From Streptomyces asiaticus (GTDB lineage Bacteria; Actinomycetota; Actinomycetes; Streptomycetales; Streptomycetaceae): 64,000 nucleotides of DNA. Where the stretch lies: assembly GCF_018138715.1 (NCBI RefSeq), contig NZ_JAGSHX010000006.1, positions 4,092,001-4,156,000 on the forward strand, in the 5' to 3' direction. A program made the position numbers and the translations under genes. The notes under the pieces are model-generated. The model did no database searches and was not told the DNA's origin. It worked only from the letters and a program-made list of their open reading frames with translations. The stretch's first letter is position 1. Every line of letters begins with the position of its first letter. Shown piece by piece: positions 23,638-34,800 of the stretch.

Positions 23638-23852
23638 GCCCGGCGCCCGCTCGGGGCGCGGGCCGGGTGGCCCTCCTGCGTGCGGCGCAGACCGCCTCCC
23701 CCGTCCGGCTGAGTTGCGCCCTTCCTGCGGTGGATGTGCGGGGCAGCGGTCGCTGCGATCTTTGAAGAGCCACAGGCAGGCAGCGCCGGCCGGGTCGGCG
23801 GACGCACTCGGTCCTCCGCACCGACCCGGCATCCGGACGAGGAGGACGCCCC

Positions 23853-24467
23853 ATGACCGCCCGCACCATCCTGACGAAGCTGCACGGCCGGGTGGCGGCG
23901 GACGTGCCCCGCTGGGCTGTGCGCACCGCTTACGCCATCACCCTCACCACGCTGCCCTCCTGCGTCTGGCGGATCGTGGGCATCAACCTGGGCGCGCCGC
24001 TGCTGGAGCACAACTCATCAGGCCCCGGCTCCTCGGACGCCCCGCATGCCTTCGACGGCGGCTGGTGGTACGTCATCGGACTCAGCGTCTTCAGCGAGGC
24101 GCTGGCGTTCCTGTCGTTCGGGCTGGTCGCCCGGTGGGGCGAGGTGTGGCCGAACTGGATACCTGGTCTGCGCGGGCGCCGGGTGCCGGTCCTGGCGGCC
24201 GTCATCCCGGCCGGCCTCGGTTCGGCGGCGCTGCTGATCTTCCCGTACGCGCTGGTCATGATCGCCTTCGATATGAAGATCACCGGGGAGCCGCTCGGGC
24301 TGGTCATCCACGGCTGGCAGTCCGTGGCCTTCTGGATCGCGTACGCGCCGCTGGTCGCCTGGGGACCGCTGCTCGCCGTCCTGACCGTGCACTACTACCG
24401 GCGGCGGCGCTCCGCCCGGCCCCCGGCCGTCGATTCCCGGCAGACCGGGGCCGCCCTGACGGGCTGA
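23853..24467 (+). CDS. Four-helix membrane protein, paralogue of the gene at 55404
   Basis: A 204-aa integral membrane protein with about four hydrophobic segments (near residues 27-48, 70-92, 108-132 and 152-175). I do not recognise a named family with known function. It clearly resembles the 203-aa protein at 55404-56015: both share an SCVWRI/SGLWRI motif in helix 1, a segment G-L-V-(A/S)-x-WGEVWP after helix 2, VIPA(G/A)LG in helix 3 and APLVAWGPLLAV / LPLLAWGPLLAA in the last helix. GGAGG lies 7 nt before the ATG. Its place after P450-1 inside the cluster suggests a role in export, self-protection or membrane anchoring, but nothing in the sequence decides this. Confidence 0.85.
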   Translation: MTARTILTKLHGRVAADVPRWAVRTAYAITLTTLPSCVWRIVGINLGAPLLEHNSSGPGSSDAPHAFDGGWWYVIGLSVFSEALAFLSFGLVARWGEVWPNWIPGLRGRRVPVLAAVIPAGLGSAALLIFPYALVMIAFDMKITGEPLGLVIHGWQSVAFWIAYAPLVAWGPLLAVLTVHYYRRRRSARPPAVDSRQTGAALTG

Positions 24468-24497
24468 CGTGCTGACGGGCCCGACGACGGACAACAG

Positions 24498-24535
24498 GGC
24501 CGCCCGGCGCCCCCTCGTGGGGGCGCCGGGCGGCC
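24498..24535. terminator. Bidirectional terminator, 17-bp perfect stem
   Basis: Arms 24498-24514 and 24519-24535 pair perfectly over 17 bp with a TCGT loop. It lies between the convergent membrane-protein gene (+) and P450-2 (-). Confidence 0.85.
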
Positions 24536-24563
24536 GTTCGTCCGGGTGCGGTGCCGGGGCCGG

Positions 24564-25832
24564 TCAGCCGTCGGCGGCGGTGGCCAGCCCCGCCTCGTCC
24601 GGCAGGAACCGGACCGGCAGGGTCGACATCCCGGTCATCAGATTGGAGTGGATCCGGCGCGGCTCACCGGTGAGCTCGACACCGTTGCTGAACGTCCGCA
24701 TCGCGTCCAGCATCTCCTTCACCTCGACCCGCGCCAGATAGGCGCCGAGGCAGAAGTGCGGACCGTAGCCGAAGGTGATGTGCTTGTTCGGCGAACGGCC
24801 CAGGTCCAGGACGTACGGGTCGTCGAAGACCGACTCGTCGCGGTTGGCCGAGGTGTTCCACAGCGTCACCACGTCGCCCGCCTTGATGGTCCCCCCGGCC
24901 ATCTCGATGTCGACCAGCGCGGTGCGGCCGAAGTTCATCGCGGGGGTGGCCCAGCGCAGCGCCTCCTCGGTGGCCGACTCCAGCGTCACCGAACCTTCCT
25001 TGAGCCGCTTCCACTGCTCCGGCTCACGGCTGAGGGTGTAGAGGGAGTCGATCATCGTGAGCCGGCTGGTCTCGTCGCCGCCCAGGATGAGGCTGTAGCA
25101 GTTGAAGACGATGTCCTGATCGGTCAGCGGCACACCGTTGATGTCACTGGCGGTGAGCGTGCTGATCACGTCGTCCTGCGGATCGGCGCGCCGCTCGGCG
25201 ACCAGATCGCTGAAGTACAGCAGGATCTCGTTGCGCGCCAGGAACGCCTCCTCCGGGGCCTGGTCCGCCTCGTCCGAGCTGAGCGAGGACTTGGTCAGAC
25301 CCAGCAGATAGGCGTGGTCCTTCACCGGCACCCCGAGCAGACCGCCCACGGTGGTCAGCGGGATCACCTGGGCCACCTCGGCCGCGAAGTCCCCCTCCCC
25401 CCGAAGGACCGCTTCGGCGATCATCCGGCGGGCGTTGACCCGGACCAGCGCCGCCACCTTGGACAGGGCTCGCGGCGAGAACGCCTTGAGCATCACATTG
25501 CGCAGGTCCTTGTGGCGCTGGCCGTCGGTCACCGCCAGCATCTGGCCGGCGGCCGAGTCGCCGCCCGCCAGCAGCGTCACCAGCACGTTGCCCTTCTCCG
25601 AGGTGAGCCGCTGGTTGTCCCGGTAGAGCGCCATCACATCGGCGTAGCGGCTGACCACCCAGAAGCCGGGAGCGCCGTCGACCGGCGGATGCCAGTGCAG
25701 CGGGTGGTCGGCGCGCAGCCGGCGCCAGTACGCGTCCATGTCGTGCTCGAGGTAGGTCTTGGGGTCGACCAGGTTGACCGCCGAGATCTCCTCCGGTACC
25801 TCTTCGCGGCTCATCGCTGTCTGCACGCTCAT
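24564..25832 (-). CDS. Cytochrome P450 (P450-2), possible carrier-bound amino acid hydroxylase
   Basis: A 422-aa P450 with heme motif FGYGPHFCLG near residue 353 and a canonical I-helix segment LILGGDETSR. The GGDET/GGNET type I-helix and the FGxGxHFCLGAxLAR motif resemble the P450 group (NovI, OxyD and P450sky like) that beta-hydroxylates amino acids while bound to an NRPS carrier domain; this subgroup assignment is by memory of motifs and needs a tree. It is 16 nt downstream of the NRPS2 stop, on the same strand, so it is co-transcribed with the synthetases that would carry its substrate. GGTGGAG lies just before the start codon; an ATG six codons later is also possible. Confidence 0.9.
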   Translation of the reverse strand: MSVQTAMSREEVPEEISAVNLVDPKTYLEHDMDAYWRRLRADHPLHWHPPVDGAPGFWVVSRYADVMALYRDNQRLTSEKGNVLVTLLAGGDSAAGQMLAVTDGQRHKDLRNVMLKAFSPRALSKVAALVRVNARRMIAEAVLRGEGDFAAEVAQVIPLTTVGGLLGVPVKDHAYLLGLTKSSLSSDEADQAPEEAFLARNEILLYFSDLVAERRADPQDDVISTLTASDINGVPLTDQDIVFNCYSLILGGDETSRLTMIDSLYTLSREPEQWKRLKEGSVTLESATEEALRWATPAMNFGRTALVDIEMAGGTIKAGDVVTLWNTSANRDESVFDDPYVLDLGRSPNKHITFGYGPHFCLGAYLARVEVKEMLDAMRTFSNGVELTGEPRRIHSNLMTGMSTLPVRFLPDEAGLATAADG

Positions 25833-25848
25833 CTCTCCACCAATCGGG

Positions 25849-28800
25849 TCACTTGAGTTCCCGGAGCTTCTCGTTGAGTACGCGGCCGATCTCGGCGGCC
25901 GGTTCGGGCCGCATCAGATACGGGTGGGCGTAAGGGATCCGCCGGTACTCGATCCGTCCGTCGACAAAGGGCCGCCACCGCTCGGCGCGCCCGGCCAGGT
26001 CGGCCGCGGGCACCGACGGGTCCTCCTCGGCCACCAGCACCAGCAGGTCGCCCCGGTAGCGGGCCGGTTCATAGGCCAGGAACAGCCGGCGGTTGTTGGC
26101 GAAGGCACGGGCCAGCGCGGCCACGTTGTCCTCGTCCAGGCTGGCCAGCACCGACTGCCGCTCCCGCAGCATGGTCACCACCTGGCCGTGAGTCAGCCGC
26201 GCGTCGCCCAGGGCGGTCACGTCGTACCCCTCGAAGTCCAGCAGCACGCGCAGCGCGTCCTGCTCGTCCGGCAGCCGGTCGGGCAGCGGCTGGGAGCGGT
26301 CGAGCGGGTACTCGTCCAGATTGACCAGCAGCGCCACCTCCTCGCCCTCGGCCTGGAGCAGCGCCGCCATGGCGTGGATGACCGTGCCGCCGAGCGACCA
26401 GCCGAGCAGGACGTACGGTCCGGTGGGCCGGACCCGGCGGATCTGGGCGACATAGTCGGCCGCCATCTCCTCCAGGGTCCCGGGGAGCGCGTCCCCCTCG
26501 CCGTCGAGTCCGCGGCACTGGAGGCCGTAGACCGGGTGCTCGGCGTCCACGCTCCGCAGCAGCGCCGAGTAGCTCCAGCTCAGCCCGCCCGCGGGGTGGA
26601 CACAGAACAGCGGGACGCGACTGCCGTGCTCGCGCAGCGGAAGCAGCACATCGAGCGAGTCCTGCTCCGCGTCGCCGCCGAGCCGCTGGGCCAGTTCGGC
26701 GACGGTGGGCGCGGTCAGCACCGTCCGCATGCCGAGCTTCACGCCGAACGCCGACCGGATCCGGTTGACCAGGCCCATCGACATGATGCTGTCGCCGCCC
26801 AGGTCGAAGAAGCTGTCATGGATCCCCACCACGTCAAGACCCAGCGCCTCCCGGAACAGCCCGCACAGGATCTCCTCCTGCGGGGTGCGCGGTCCGCTCC
26901 ACTCGCGGGGGGTGTAGTCGGGTGCGGGCAGCGCCTTGCGGTCGACCTTCCCGTTGGCGTTCAGCGGGAGCTCCTGAAGGACCGTGAACGCGGCCGGGAC
27001 CATGTAGTCCGGTACCGCCGCGGCCAGCCGCTCGCGCACCGCGGCGGGGTCCAGCCCGCCGCCCGCCGCCGGCACCAGATAGGCGGCCAGCCGCTTGCCC
27101 GCGCCCTCGTCCGAGCGCAGCACGACCGTCGCCCGGCCCACCTCGGGATCCCGGGCCAGCGCGGCCTCGATCTCGCCGAGTTCCACGCGGTAGCCGCGGA
27201 CCTTGACCTGCTCGTCCACCCGGCCCAGGTACTCCAGCTGCCCGTCCGCGTTCCAGCGCGCCAGGTCGCCGGTGCGGTACAGCCGGCCGCCCGGCGCGCC
27301 GAACGGATCGGCCACGAACCGGGCCGCCGTCAGCGCGGGCCGGTTCAGATAGCCGCGGGCCAGCTGGCCGCCGCCGATGTAGAGCTCGCCGACGGCGCCG
27401 CGCGGCGCGGGCCGCAGCGCCGCGTCCAGCACATACAGCCGGGTGTTCGGGGTGGGCCGGCCGATCGGCACCGCACCCGACGGTGTCTCCTCGCCCGGTT
27501 CCAGCCGCAGCACCGCGCAGCCGACGGTGGCCTCGGTCGGCCCGTACTCGTTCACCACGGCCACGTCCGGGTGGGCGGCGCGCCAGGGGGCCAGCGCCTC
27601 GCCCAGCAGCTGCTCACCGCCGATCACCAGCTCCCGGGTCGGGGAGCACTCCGGGTCCACACCGGCCAGCAGCGGCAGATGGGAGGGGGTGACCTTGCAG
27701 AACGCCGGCCGGACCCGCCCTTCCGCGGGCTGCTCCAGCTCCGCCACATGCACACAGCCGCCGGTCGTCAGCGGGCCGAACAGCGAGGTGACCGCCATGT
27801 CGAAGGAGACCGGCGAGTGCAGCAGGGCCCGCTCTCCCAGCGACGGGTACGCCTCGGCGGCGTAGTCGAGGTACTGGGCGAACGAACGGTGCTCCACCAC
27901 GACGCCCTTGGGCCGCCCGGTGGACCCCGAGGTGTAGATGACATACGCGGGGCTCTGGGCCTGCCACCGGTGGCCGCCGGAACCGGCGGGGGCGGCGGAA
28001 CCGGCGGGGGCGGCGGAACCGGCGGGGGCGGCGGAACCACCGGAACCGCCGGAGACGGACTCGGCCGGCTCACTCGTACCGGCCTCGTCCAGCAGCCGCA
28101 CCGGCGCCGCCGTCCGCGGCAGGCCGGGCGCGATGTCCGAGCGGGTCAGCACCAGCACCGGAGTCGCGTCGGTGAGGACGTGCGCCAGCCGGTCCGCCGG
28201 GTCGCCCGGGTCCACGGGCAGATAGCCGCCGCCCGCCTTGAGCACCGCGAGGGCGGCGATCACCAGGTCGGCCGAGCGCGGCAGGGCCAGTGCCACCAGC
28301 CGCTCGGGGCCCACTCCGGCGCCGATCAGCTCGGCGGCCAGCCGGTCGGCGGCCGCGTCGAGCCGCGCGTAGCTGAGCCGGGTGCCGTCCGCGGCCAGCA
28401 GCGCCGGGGCGTCCGGGGTGCGGGCGACCTGGGCCTTGAAGCGCTCGGGCACCAGGGTGACGGGCGCGGGCCGCGCCGTGGCGGTGAACTCCTCGAGCAG
28501 CGTGCGGCGTTCGTCCGTGGCCAGCAGATCGACCCGGTTCACCGGCTGCTCCGGCGCGTCGATCATGGCCTCGAACGCGCGGACCAGCCGGCCGCCGATG
28601 GCCTCCACGGCGTCGGGGGCCACGAGGTCCGGCCGGTAGCCCAGGCGCAGCCGCAGGGCGCGTCCCGGCATCGCCACCAGACTGATCGGGTAGTGGTTGG
28701 CGTCCGAGCCGTACAGGCCGACGATGCGCAGCCCGTCCTCGACGGCGGGCATTCCGTCGCCGTCCAGCGGATAGTTCTCGGTCACCACGATCGTGTCGAA

Positions 28801-31800
28801 CAGCGTGTCCGGCTCGACCAGGCGCAGCACGTCCTGGAGGCCCAGGTAGTGGTGGTCCATCACCGCCGTCTGCTGGGCTCGCAGCCGCTCCAGCAGCGTC
28901 GTCCAGGTGTCGGTCGTCCTCAGCTCGGCGCGGACCGGGACGGTGTTGATGAACAGGCCGACCATGGTCTCCACACCCGGGAGGTCCGCGGGGCGGCCGG
29001 AGACGGTGGCGCCGAACACCACGTCGGTCCGGCCGGTGAGCCCGGACAGCACCACGCTCCAGGCCGCCTGCACGACCGTGTTCAGGGTCGCGTCGTGGCG
29101 TCGGGCCAGCGCGGTCAGCTCCGTGGTGGTGCGCTCGGGGAGTTCCACGAGCAGATCGCCGGGGACCTCGACGGTCCGTCCGTCGCTGTCGGACGCGATG
29201 AGCGTCGCGCCGTCCACCCCGGAGAGCACCGTGCGCCATGCTTCGCGTGCCGCCTGCTTGTCCTGCCGGCCGAGCCACGCGAGATAGTCGCGGTACGGGG
29301 TGACCTCCGGCAGCGCCGACTCGTCGCCGTCCGCCTCGTACAGCGTGAACAGCTCACGCACCAGCAGCGGGCCCGACCAGCCGTCGAGCAGCAGATGATG
29401 GTTGGTCATCAGGAACCGGGCCAACTGGTCGCCCATGTGGATCAGGGTGAAGCGCAGCAGCGGCGGCCGCTCGGGGTCGAACCGGCGCACCCGGTCCTCG
29501 TCCATCAGCGCGTCCAGCCGGGCGGCCCGCTCCGCCTCGGGCAGATGGCCGAAGTCCAGTTCCACCCAGGGCAGTTCGACGTCGGCGGCCACCACCTGTA
29601 CGGGGCGGCTCAGCCCCTGCTGGCGGAAGCCCGCGCGCAGGTTGGCATGGCGCCGCAGCAGGGTCCGCGCCGCGCCGCGCAGCCGGTCCGCGTCCAGGGG
29701 GCCCGCGAGGTCGATGCCGAGCTGCACGGTGTAGAGGTCGGGCTCGTCCTCGTCGAACTGGGCGTGGAAGAGCAGCCCCTCCTGCATCGGCGTGAGCGGC
29801 AGGACGTCCTCCAGCCGCTCCGCCCCCGCGGACTCGACCGCCTCGATCTCGTCCTGGGTCAGCGGGACCAGCGTCAGGTCGGAGGGGCTGTAGCCGCCCG
29901 CCTCCGGCCCCTCGGCGTGCCTGACCAGGGCGGTGAGCGCGGTCAGCCAGTTCTGGCCCAGCTCGTGGACCTCGTCCTCGCTCAGCAGCTCGCCCGCCCA
30001 GGACACATCGGCGACCAGATGCGGGCCGTCCGGCAGGTCCTGGGTCATCGCGGTGATGTCGATGGTGTGCGCGATCGGGCGCCCGGGGTCGCTGCCGCCA
30101 TCGAGGTCGAAGCCCTCCGGGGCCGGTCCCCAGTCGGCCGGGGCGGTCTTCTCGGTCGCCACGGCGCCGGGGAAACGGCCCAGGTAGTTGAAGCTGATCT
30201 GGGGCTCGGGCAGCCGGATAAGCACCGGAGCGGTCTGCGGGTTGAGGTACCGCAGCAGGCCGAAACCGATCCCGTTGTCCGGCAGGGCGCGCAGTTGCTC
30301 CTTGACCCGCTTGAGCACCCGGCCGGTCGCCGGACCGCCCGCGCGGTACTCGGCCCAGTCGTGCGGGCCGGGGTCGAGCCGTACCGGGAACAGGCTGGTG
30401 AACCAGCCGACGGTCCGGGACAGGTCGACGCCCTCGTCGAGCTCCTCACGGCCGTGGCCCTCCAGGTTGACCAGAACATGGCCGGCTTGGTGGCCCCGCT
30501 GTGCGCGCCACTGGACGACGGCGGCCGCGAACGCGCTCAGCAGGACGTCGTTGATCCGGGCGTGGAACGCGGCGGGCACCGTGGTGAGCAGGGCCGAGGT
30601 CTGCTCGGCGGGCAGCGTGAGCAGCAGCCGCTTCGTCGTCGCGGTGATGTCCCGCCGGGGGTCGAGCGGCCGGTCGGCGAGCGCCGGGTCGGGCTCGGCG
30701 AGGGTGTCCAGCCAGAACGTCAGCTCCTCGATCCGCTCCGGCCGCTGGGCGGCGTCGGAGAGCCGCTGCGCCCACTCCCGGAACGAGGTGCCGACGGCGT
30801 CGAGCCCGGAGGTGCCGCCGCCGTTCAGCCCGGAGGTGCCGCCCTCCGTCTGCGCGGACCACGCCGTGGTCAGGTCCGGCAGCAGGATGCGCCAGGACAC
30901 CCCGTCGACCGCCAGGTGGTGGACGGTGAGCAGCAGCCTGCCGGAGACGTCCGGGCCGGCGTCGAACCAGACCGCCTGGAGCATCAGCCCCGCCTCGGGG
31001 TCGAGCCGGTCCCAGGCGCCCTTGGTCTCCTCGGCCATACGGGCACGGGCCCGCTCCTCGTCGAGACCGGTCAGATCGACCCGGCGCAGGCAGTCCGCCA
31101 CCTGGACCGCGCCGCGCTCGGGCACCTCCAGGCTCCACACCACGCCACCGGTGCGGCGCAGCCGCATCCGCAGCGCGTCGTGGTGGTCGAGCACCGTCTG
31201 CAACGCGGACCGCAGGCGCTGCTCGCCGACGTCCGCCGGGACCACGATCATGTTGGTCTGGCTGAACCGGTCGGGGCGGCCGCCCCGCTCGCGCATCCAG
31301 TGGATGATCGGCGTCAGCGGTACGTCGCCGATCCCCGCCGAGGCCGCCACGGGCTCGGCCGCGGGGCCTTCCGCGGGGCCTTCCGCGGGGGCGTCCTCGA
31401 CGGCCGTGGCCTTGGCCAGCGCGGCCACCGTCTTGTGCTCGAACACATCCCGCGGCGTCAGCTTGACGCCCGCGTCACGGGCCCGGCGGACCAGCTGGAT
31501 GGACATGATGCTGTCCCCGCCGGTGTCGAAGAAGCTGTCGTGGATGCCGACCCGCTCCAGCCCGAGGACCTCCGCGAACAGCCCGCGCAGCAGCTCCTCG
31601 TGAGGAGTGCGCGGTTCGTCGGCGGGGCCGGTGGCCGTGGTGGTGTACTCCGGCGCGGGAAGCGCCTTGCGGTCGGTCTTGCCGTTCGGGGTCACCGGCA
31701 GCGAGTCGAGCACCACCACCGCCGCGGGCACCATGTACTCGGGCAGTTCCGCGGCCAGCTGAGCGCGCAGGTCGGCACCGGTGAGCGGCCCGGCCGCGCC

Positions 31801-34800
31801 CTCGGCCACCGCGTAGGCCACCAGCCGCGGCTCACCGGGGCGGTCCTCGCGCACCATCACCTCGGCCTGCCGGACCGAGGTCCCGCGCAGCAGCACCGAG
31901 CGGATCTCGCCGAGCTCGATCCGGAACCCGTGCAGCTTGACCTGCTCGTCGGCGCGGCCGACGAACATCAGCACCCCGTCGCGGGTCCACTTGGCCAGGT
32001 CACCCGTGCGGTACATACGGGTGCCGGGCGGGCCGAACGGGTCGGCGACGAAGCGCTCCGCGCTCGCCGCGGGCCGGTTGAGGTAGCCGCGGGCGAGCCC
32101 GGGACCCGAGAGGTACAGCTCGCCGACCACCCCGGGGGCCGTCGGCCGCAGCGCCGCGTCGAGCACCCGCACCCGGGCGTTGGGGATCGGTGTGCCGAGG
32201 GGCGGTTCGGCCACGCCGGACAACGGCGCGCTGATGGTGGCGCACACCGTCGTCTCGGTCGGACCGTACGCGTTCACCATCCGCCGCCCCGCCGACCAGC
32301 GGCCGGCCAGCTCCGGCGGGGTCGCCTCCCCCGCCACCAGCAGGGTGACGCCCGCGGGCACCTCACCGTCCGTCATGACACCGAGCGCGGCCGGCGGGAT
32401 GGTCGCCTGGGTGACGCGCTGCTCGGTGAGCAGCGCGGCCAGCGGGGCGCCGGGGTCCAGGCGCTCGGACGGCGCCATCACCAGCGTGGAGCCGGAGAGG
32501 AGCGCCTTGCACAGCTCCGCGAAGGCGGCGTCGAAGCTCGGCGAGGCGAACTGGAGGACGCGGCTGCCCGGACCGAGTCCGAGCGCCTCCGTATAGCCGG
32601 TGAGCAGACTGGCGAAGCCGGTGTGCGGGACCACCACGCCCTTCGGCCTGCCGGTGGAGCCGGAGGTGTAGATCAGATAGGCCGGGTGGTCCACCGACAG
32701 CCGGACCTCCGGCGCGGTCTCCGGCGCCTTCGCGATCCTGGCCTCGGTGGCCTCGTCGTCGAGGAGGAGGACCGTGGTGTCGCCCATGGGGGGCAAGGTC
32801 TCGGCGATCGGCCGGGTGGTGACGACCACACCGGGCCGGGCGTCGGAGAGCATGGAGGCGAGGCGCTCGGCGGGGTACGCCGGATCGAGCGGCAGATAGG
32901 CCGCGCCCGCCTTGTGCACGGCCAGGACCGCGGCCGGCCAGTCGGGGGACCGGGGGAGCGCCAGGGCGACGAACCGCTCGGGGGCCGCGCCCTCGGCGCG
33001 CAGCACATGCGCGAGCCGGTTCGCCCTCCGGTCCAGTTCGGCGAAGGACATCTCGCGGCCCTCGAAGGCCACCGCGGGGTCGTCGGGCGCCTCGGCCACC
33101 CGACGGGCGAACAGCGCGGGGAAGGTCGCCGGGGGAAGGTCGCGCGCGGTGTCGTTCGCGGCGGCCAGCACGGCGTGCTCTTCCTCGGTGAGCGGGGAGA
33201 TGTCGCCCACCCGCAGGTCCGGATCCTCGGTGACCCGCTCCAGAAGCCGCGTCAGACGCTCGAACAGGGCCTCGACCGTCTCCCGGTCGAAGAGGTCGAG
33301 CCGGAAGTCGATCAGCGCCTGGAGACCGGCCGGGGCGCCGCCGGGACCGGTGCTCTCGTTGAAGGTGAAGGCCAGGTCGAACTGGGTCGCGTTGACCGGC
33401 ACCGGATACGCGACGGCGTCGACCCCGGGCAGACCGGTCGGCGAGGTGGTGGTGGTCTCGAGGTTCTGTACGTTCAGCCAGATCTGGAACAGCGGGTGCC
33501 AGGCCAGCGAGCGCTCGGGGTTGAGCAGCTCGACCAGGCGCTCGAAGGGCACCTCCTGGTGGGCGTACGCGGCCAGGTCGTACTCGCGGACCCGGTCCAG
33601 CAGTTCGCGGAAGGTGGGGTCGCCCGAGGTGTCGGTGCGCAGCACCAGTGTGTTGACGAAGAAGCCGATCATTTCCTCGAGCGCCTTGTCGTTGCGCCCG
33701 GCGATCGGCGAGCCCATGGGGATGTCGGTGCCCGCGCCGTGCGCGGAGAGCAACGAGGCCAGACCGGCCTGCAACACCATGAACAGGCTGGTCCCGGTCG
33801 TGCGGGCGACGCGGGCCAGCGCGCGGTGCAGCTCGGGTGAGATCCGCCCCTCGACCGTCTCGGCCGTGTAGTCGGCCTCCGGCGGACGCGGGCGGTCGGT
33901 CGGCAGCCGCAACACATCGGGGCTGCCCTCGAGGCGCTGCCGCCAGAATTCGAGCTGCTCGCTGACCAGGCTCCCGGGGTCGCTCTCCTCGCCGAGGACC
34001 GAGTAGTTCCAGATCGTGTAGTCGGCGTACTGGACCGGCAGTGGCTCCCAGTCCGGGGCCCGGCCGGCCGTCCGCGCCAGATAGGCCGAGGTGAGGTCGG
34101 CGGCGAAGGGGCCGACCGACCAGCCGTCGCCCGCGATGTGGTGCAGGATGATCAGCAGGACGTGGTGGTCCGGGGCCACCTGGAACAGCGTCACCCGCAG
34201 CGGGGTCTCGGTCGCCAGGTCGAAGTCGCGCGCCGCCTGTTCGGCGATCGCCGCGTCCAGCGCCCGCTCGTCGACGGTGGTGACGACCATCTCGGCCGGG
34301 CACTGGTCCGGGGGCAGGATCAGCTGCCGCGCGGCGCCGCCGGTCTCCGGGAAGATCGTGCGCAGCGTCTCGTGCCGGGCCGTGACGTCCCGGACGGCCG
34401 CCCGCAGCGCCTCGTGGTCCAGCGTGCCCGTCAGCCGCAGCCCCAGGCTGATGTTGTGCGCCGCGGCGCCGTTCTCGAACCGGTTGAGGAACCACAGCCT
34501 GCGCTGGGCGTAGGACAGCGGGATCCGCTCCGGGCGCTCCACCGGGACCACCGGCGGCCGCGCGGTGTCGGCGTCACGGAGCCGTTCCGCCAGCTTCGCC
34601 ACCGTGGGCGCCTCCCACAGCGCACGCAGCGGCAGTTCCACGGAGAAGGCGGTCCGGGTCCGGCTGACCATCCGGGTGGCGTGCAGCGAGTGCCCGCCCA
34701 GCTCGAAGAAGTCGTCGTGAATGCCGACCGAGTCCAGCTCCAGCGCCTCCATGAACAGGCCGCACAGGATCTCCTCCTGCGGGGTGCGCGGGGCCACGCT

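Noticed and set aside
25759..33840. A 2693-codon plus-strand frame opposite NRPS2, with similar ones at 34138-38142 and 44582-46864
   Set aside because: Antisense frames of the same kind; the NRPS motifs on the minus strand are complete and explain the region.
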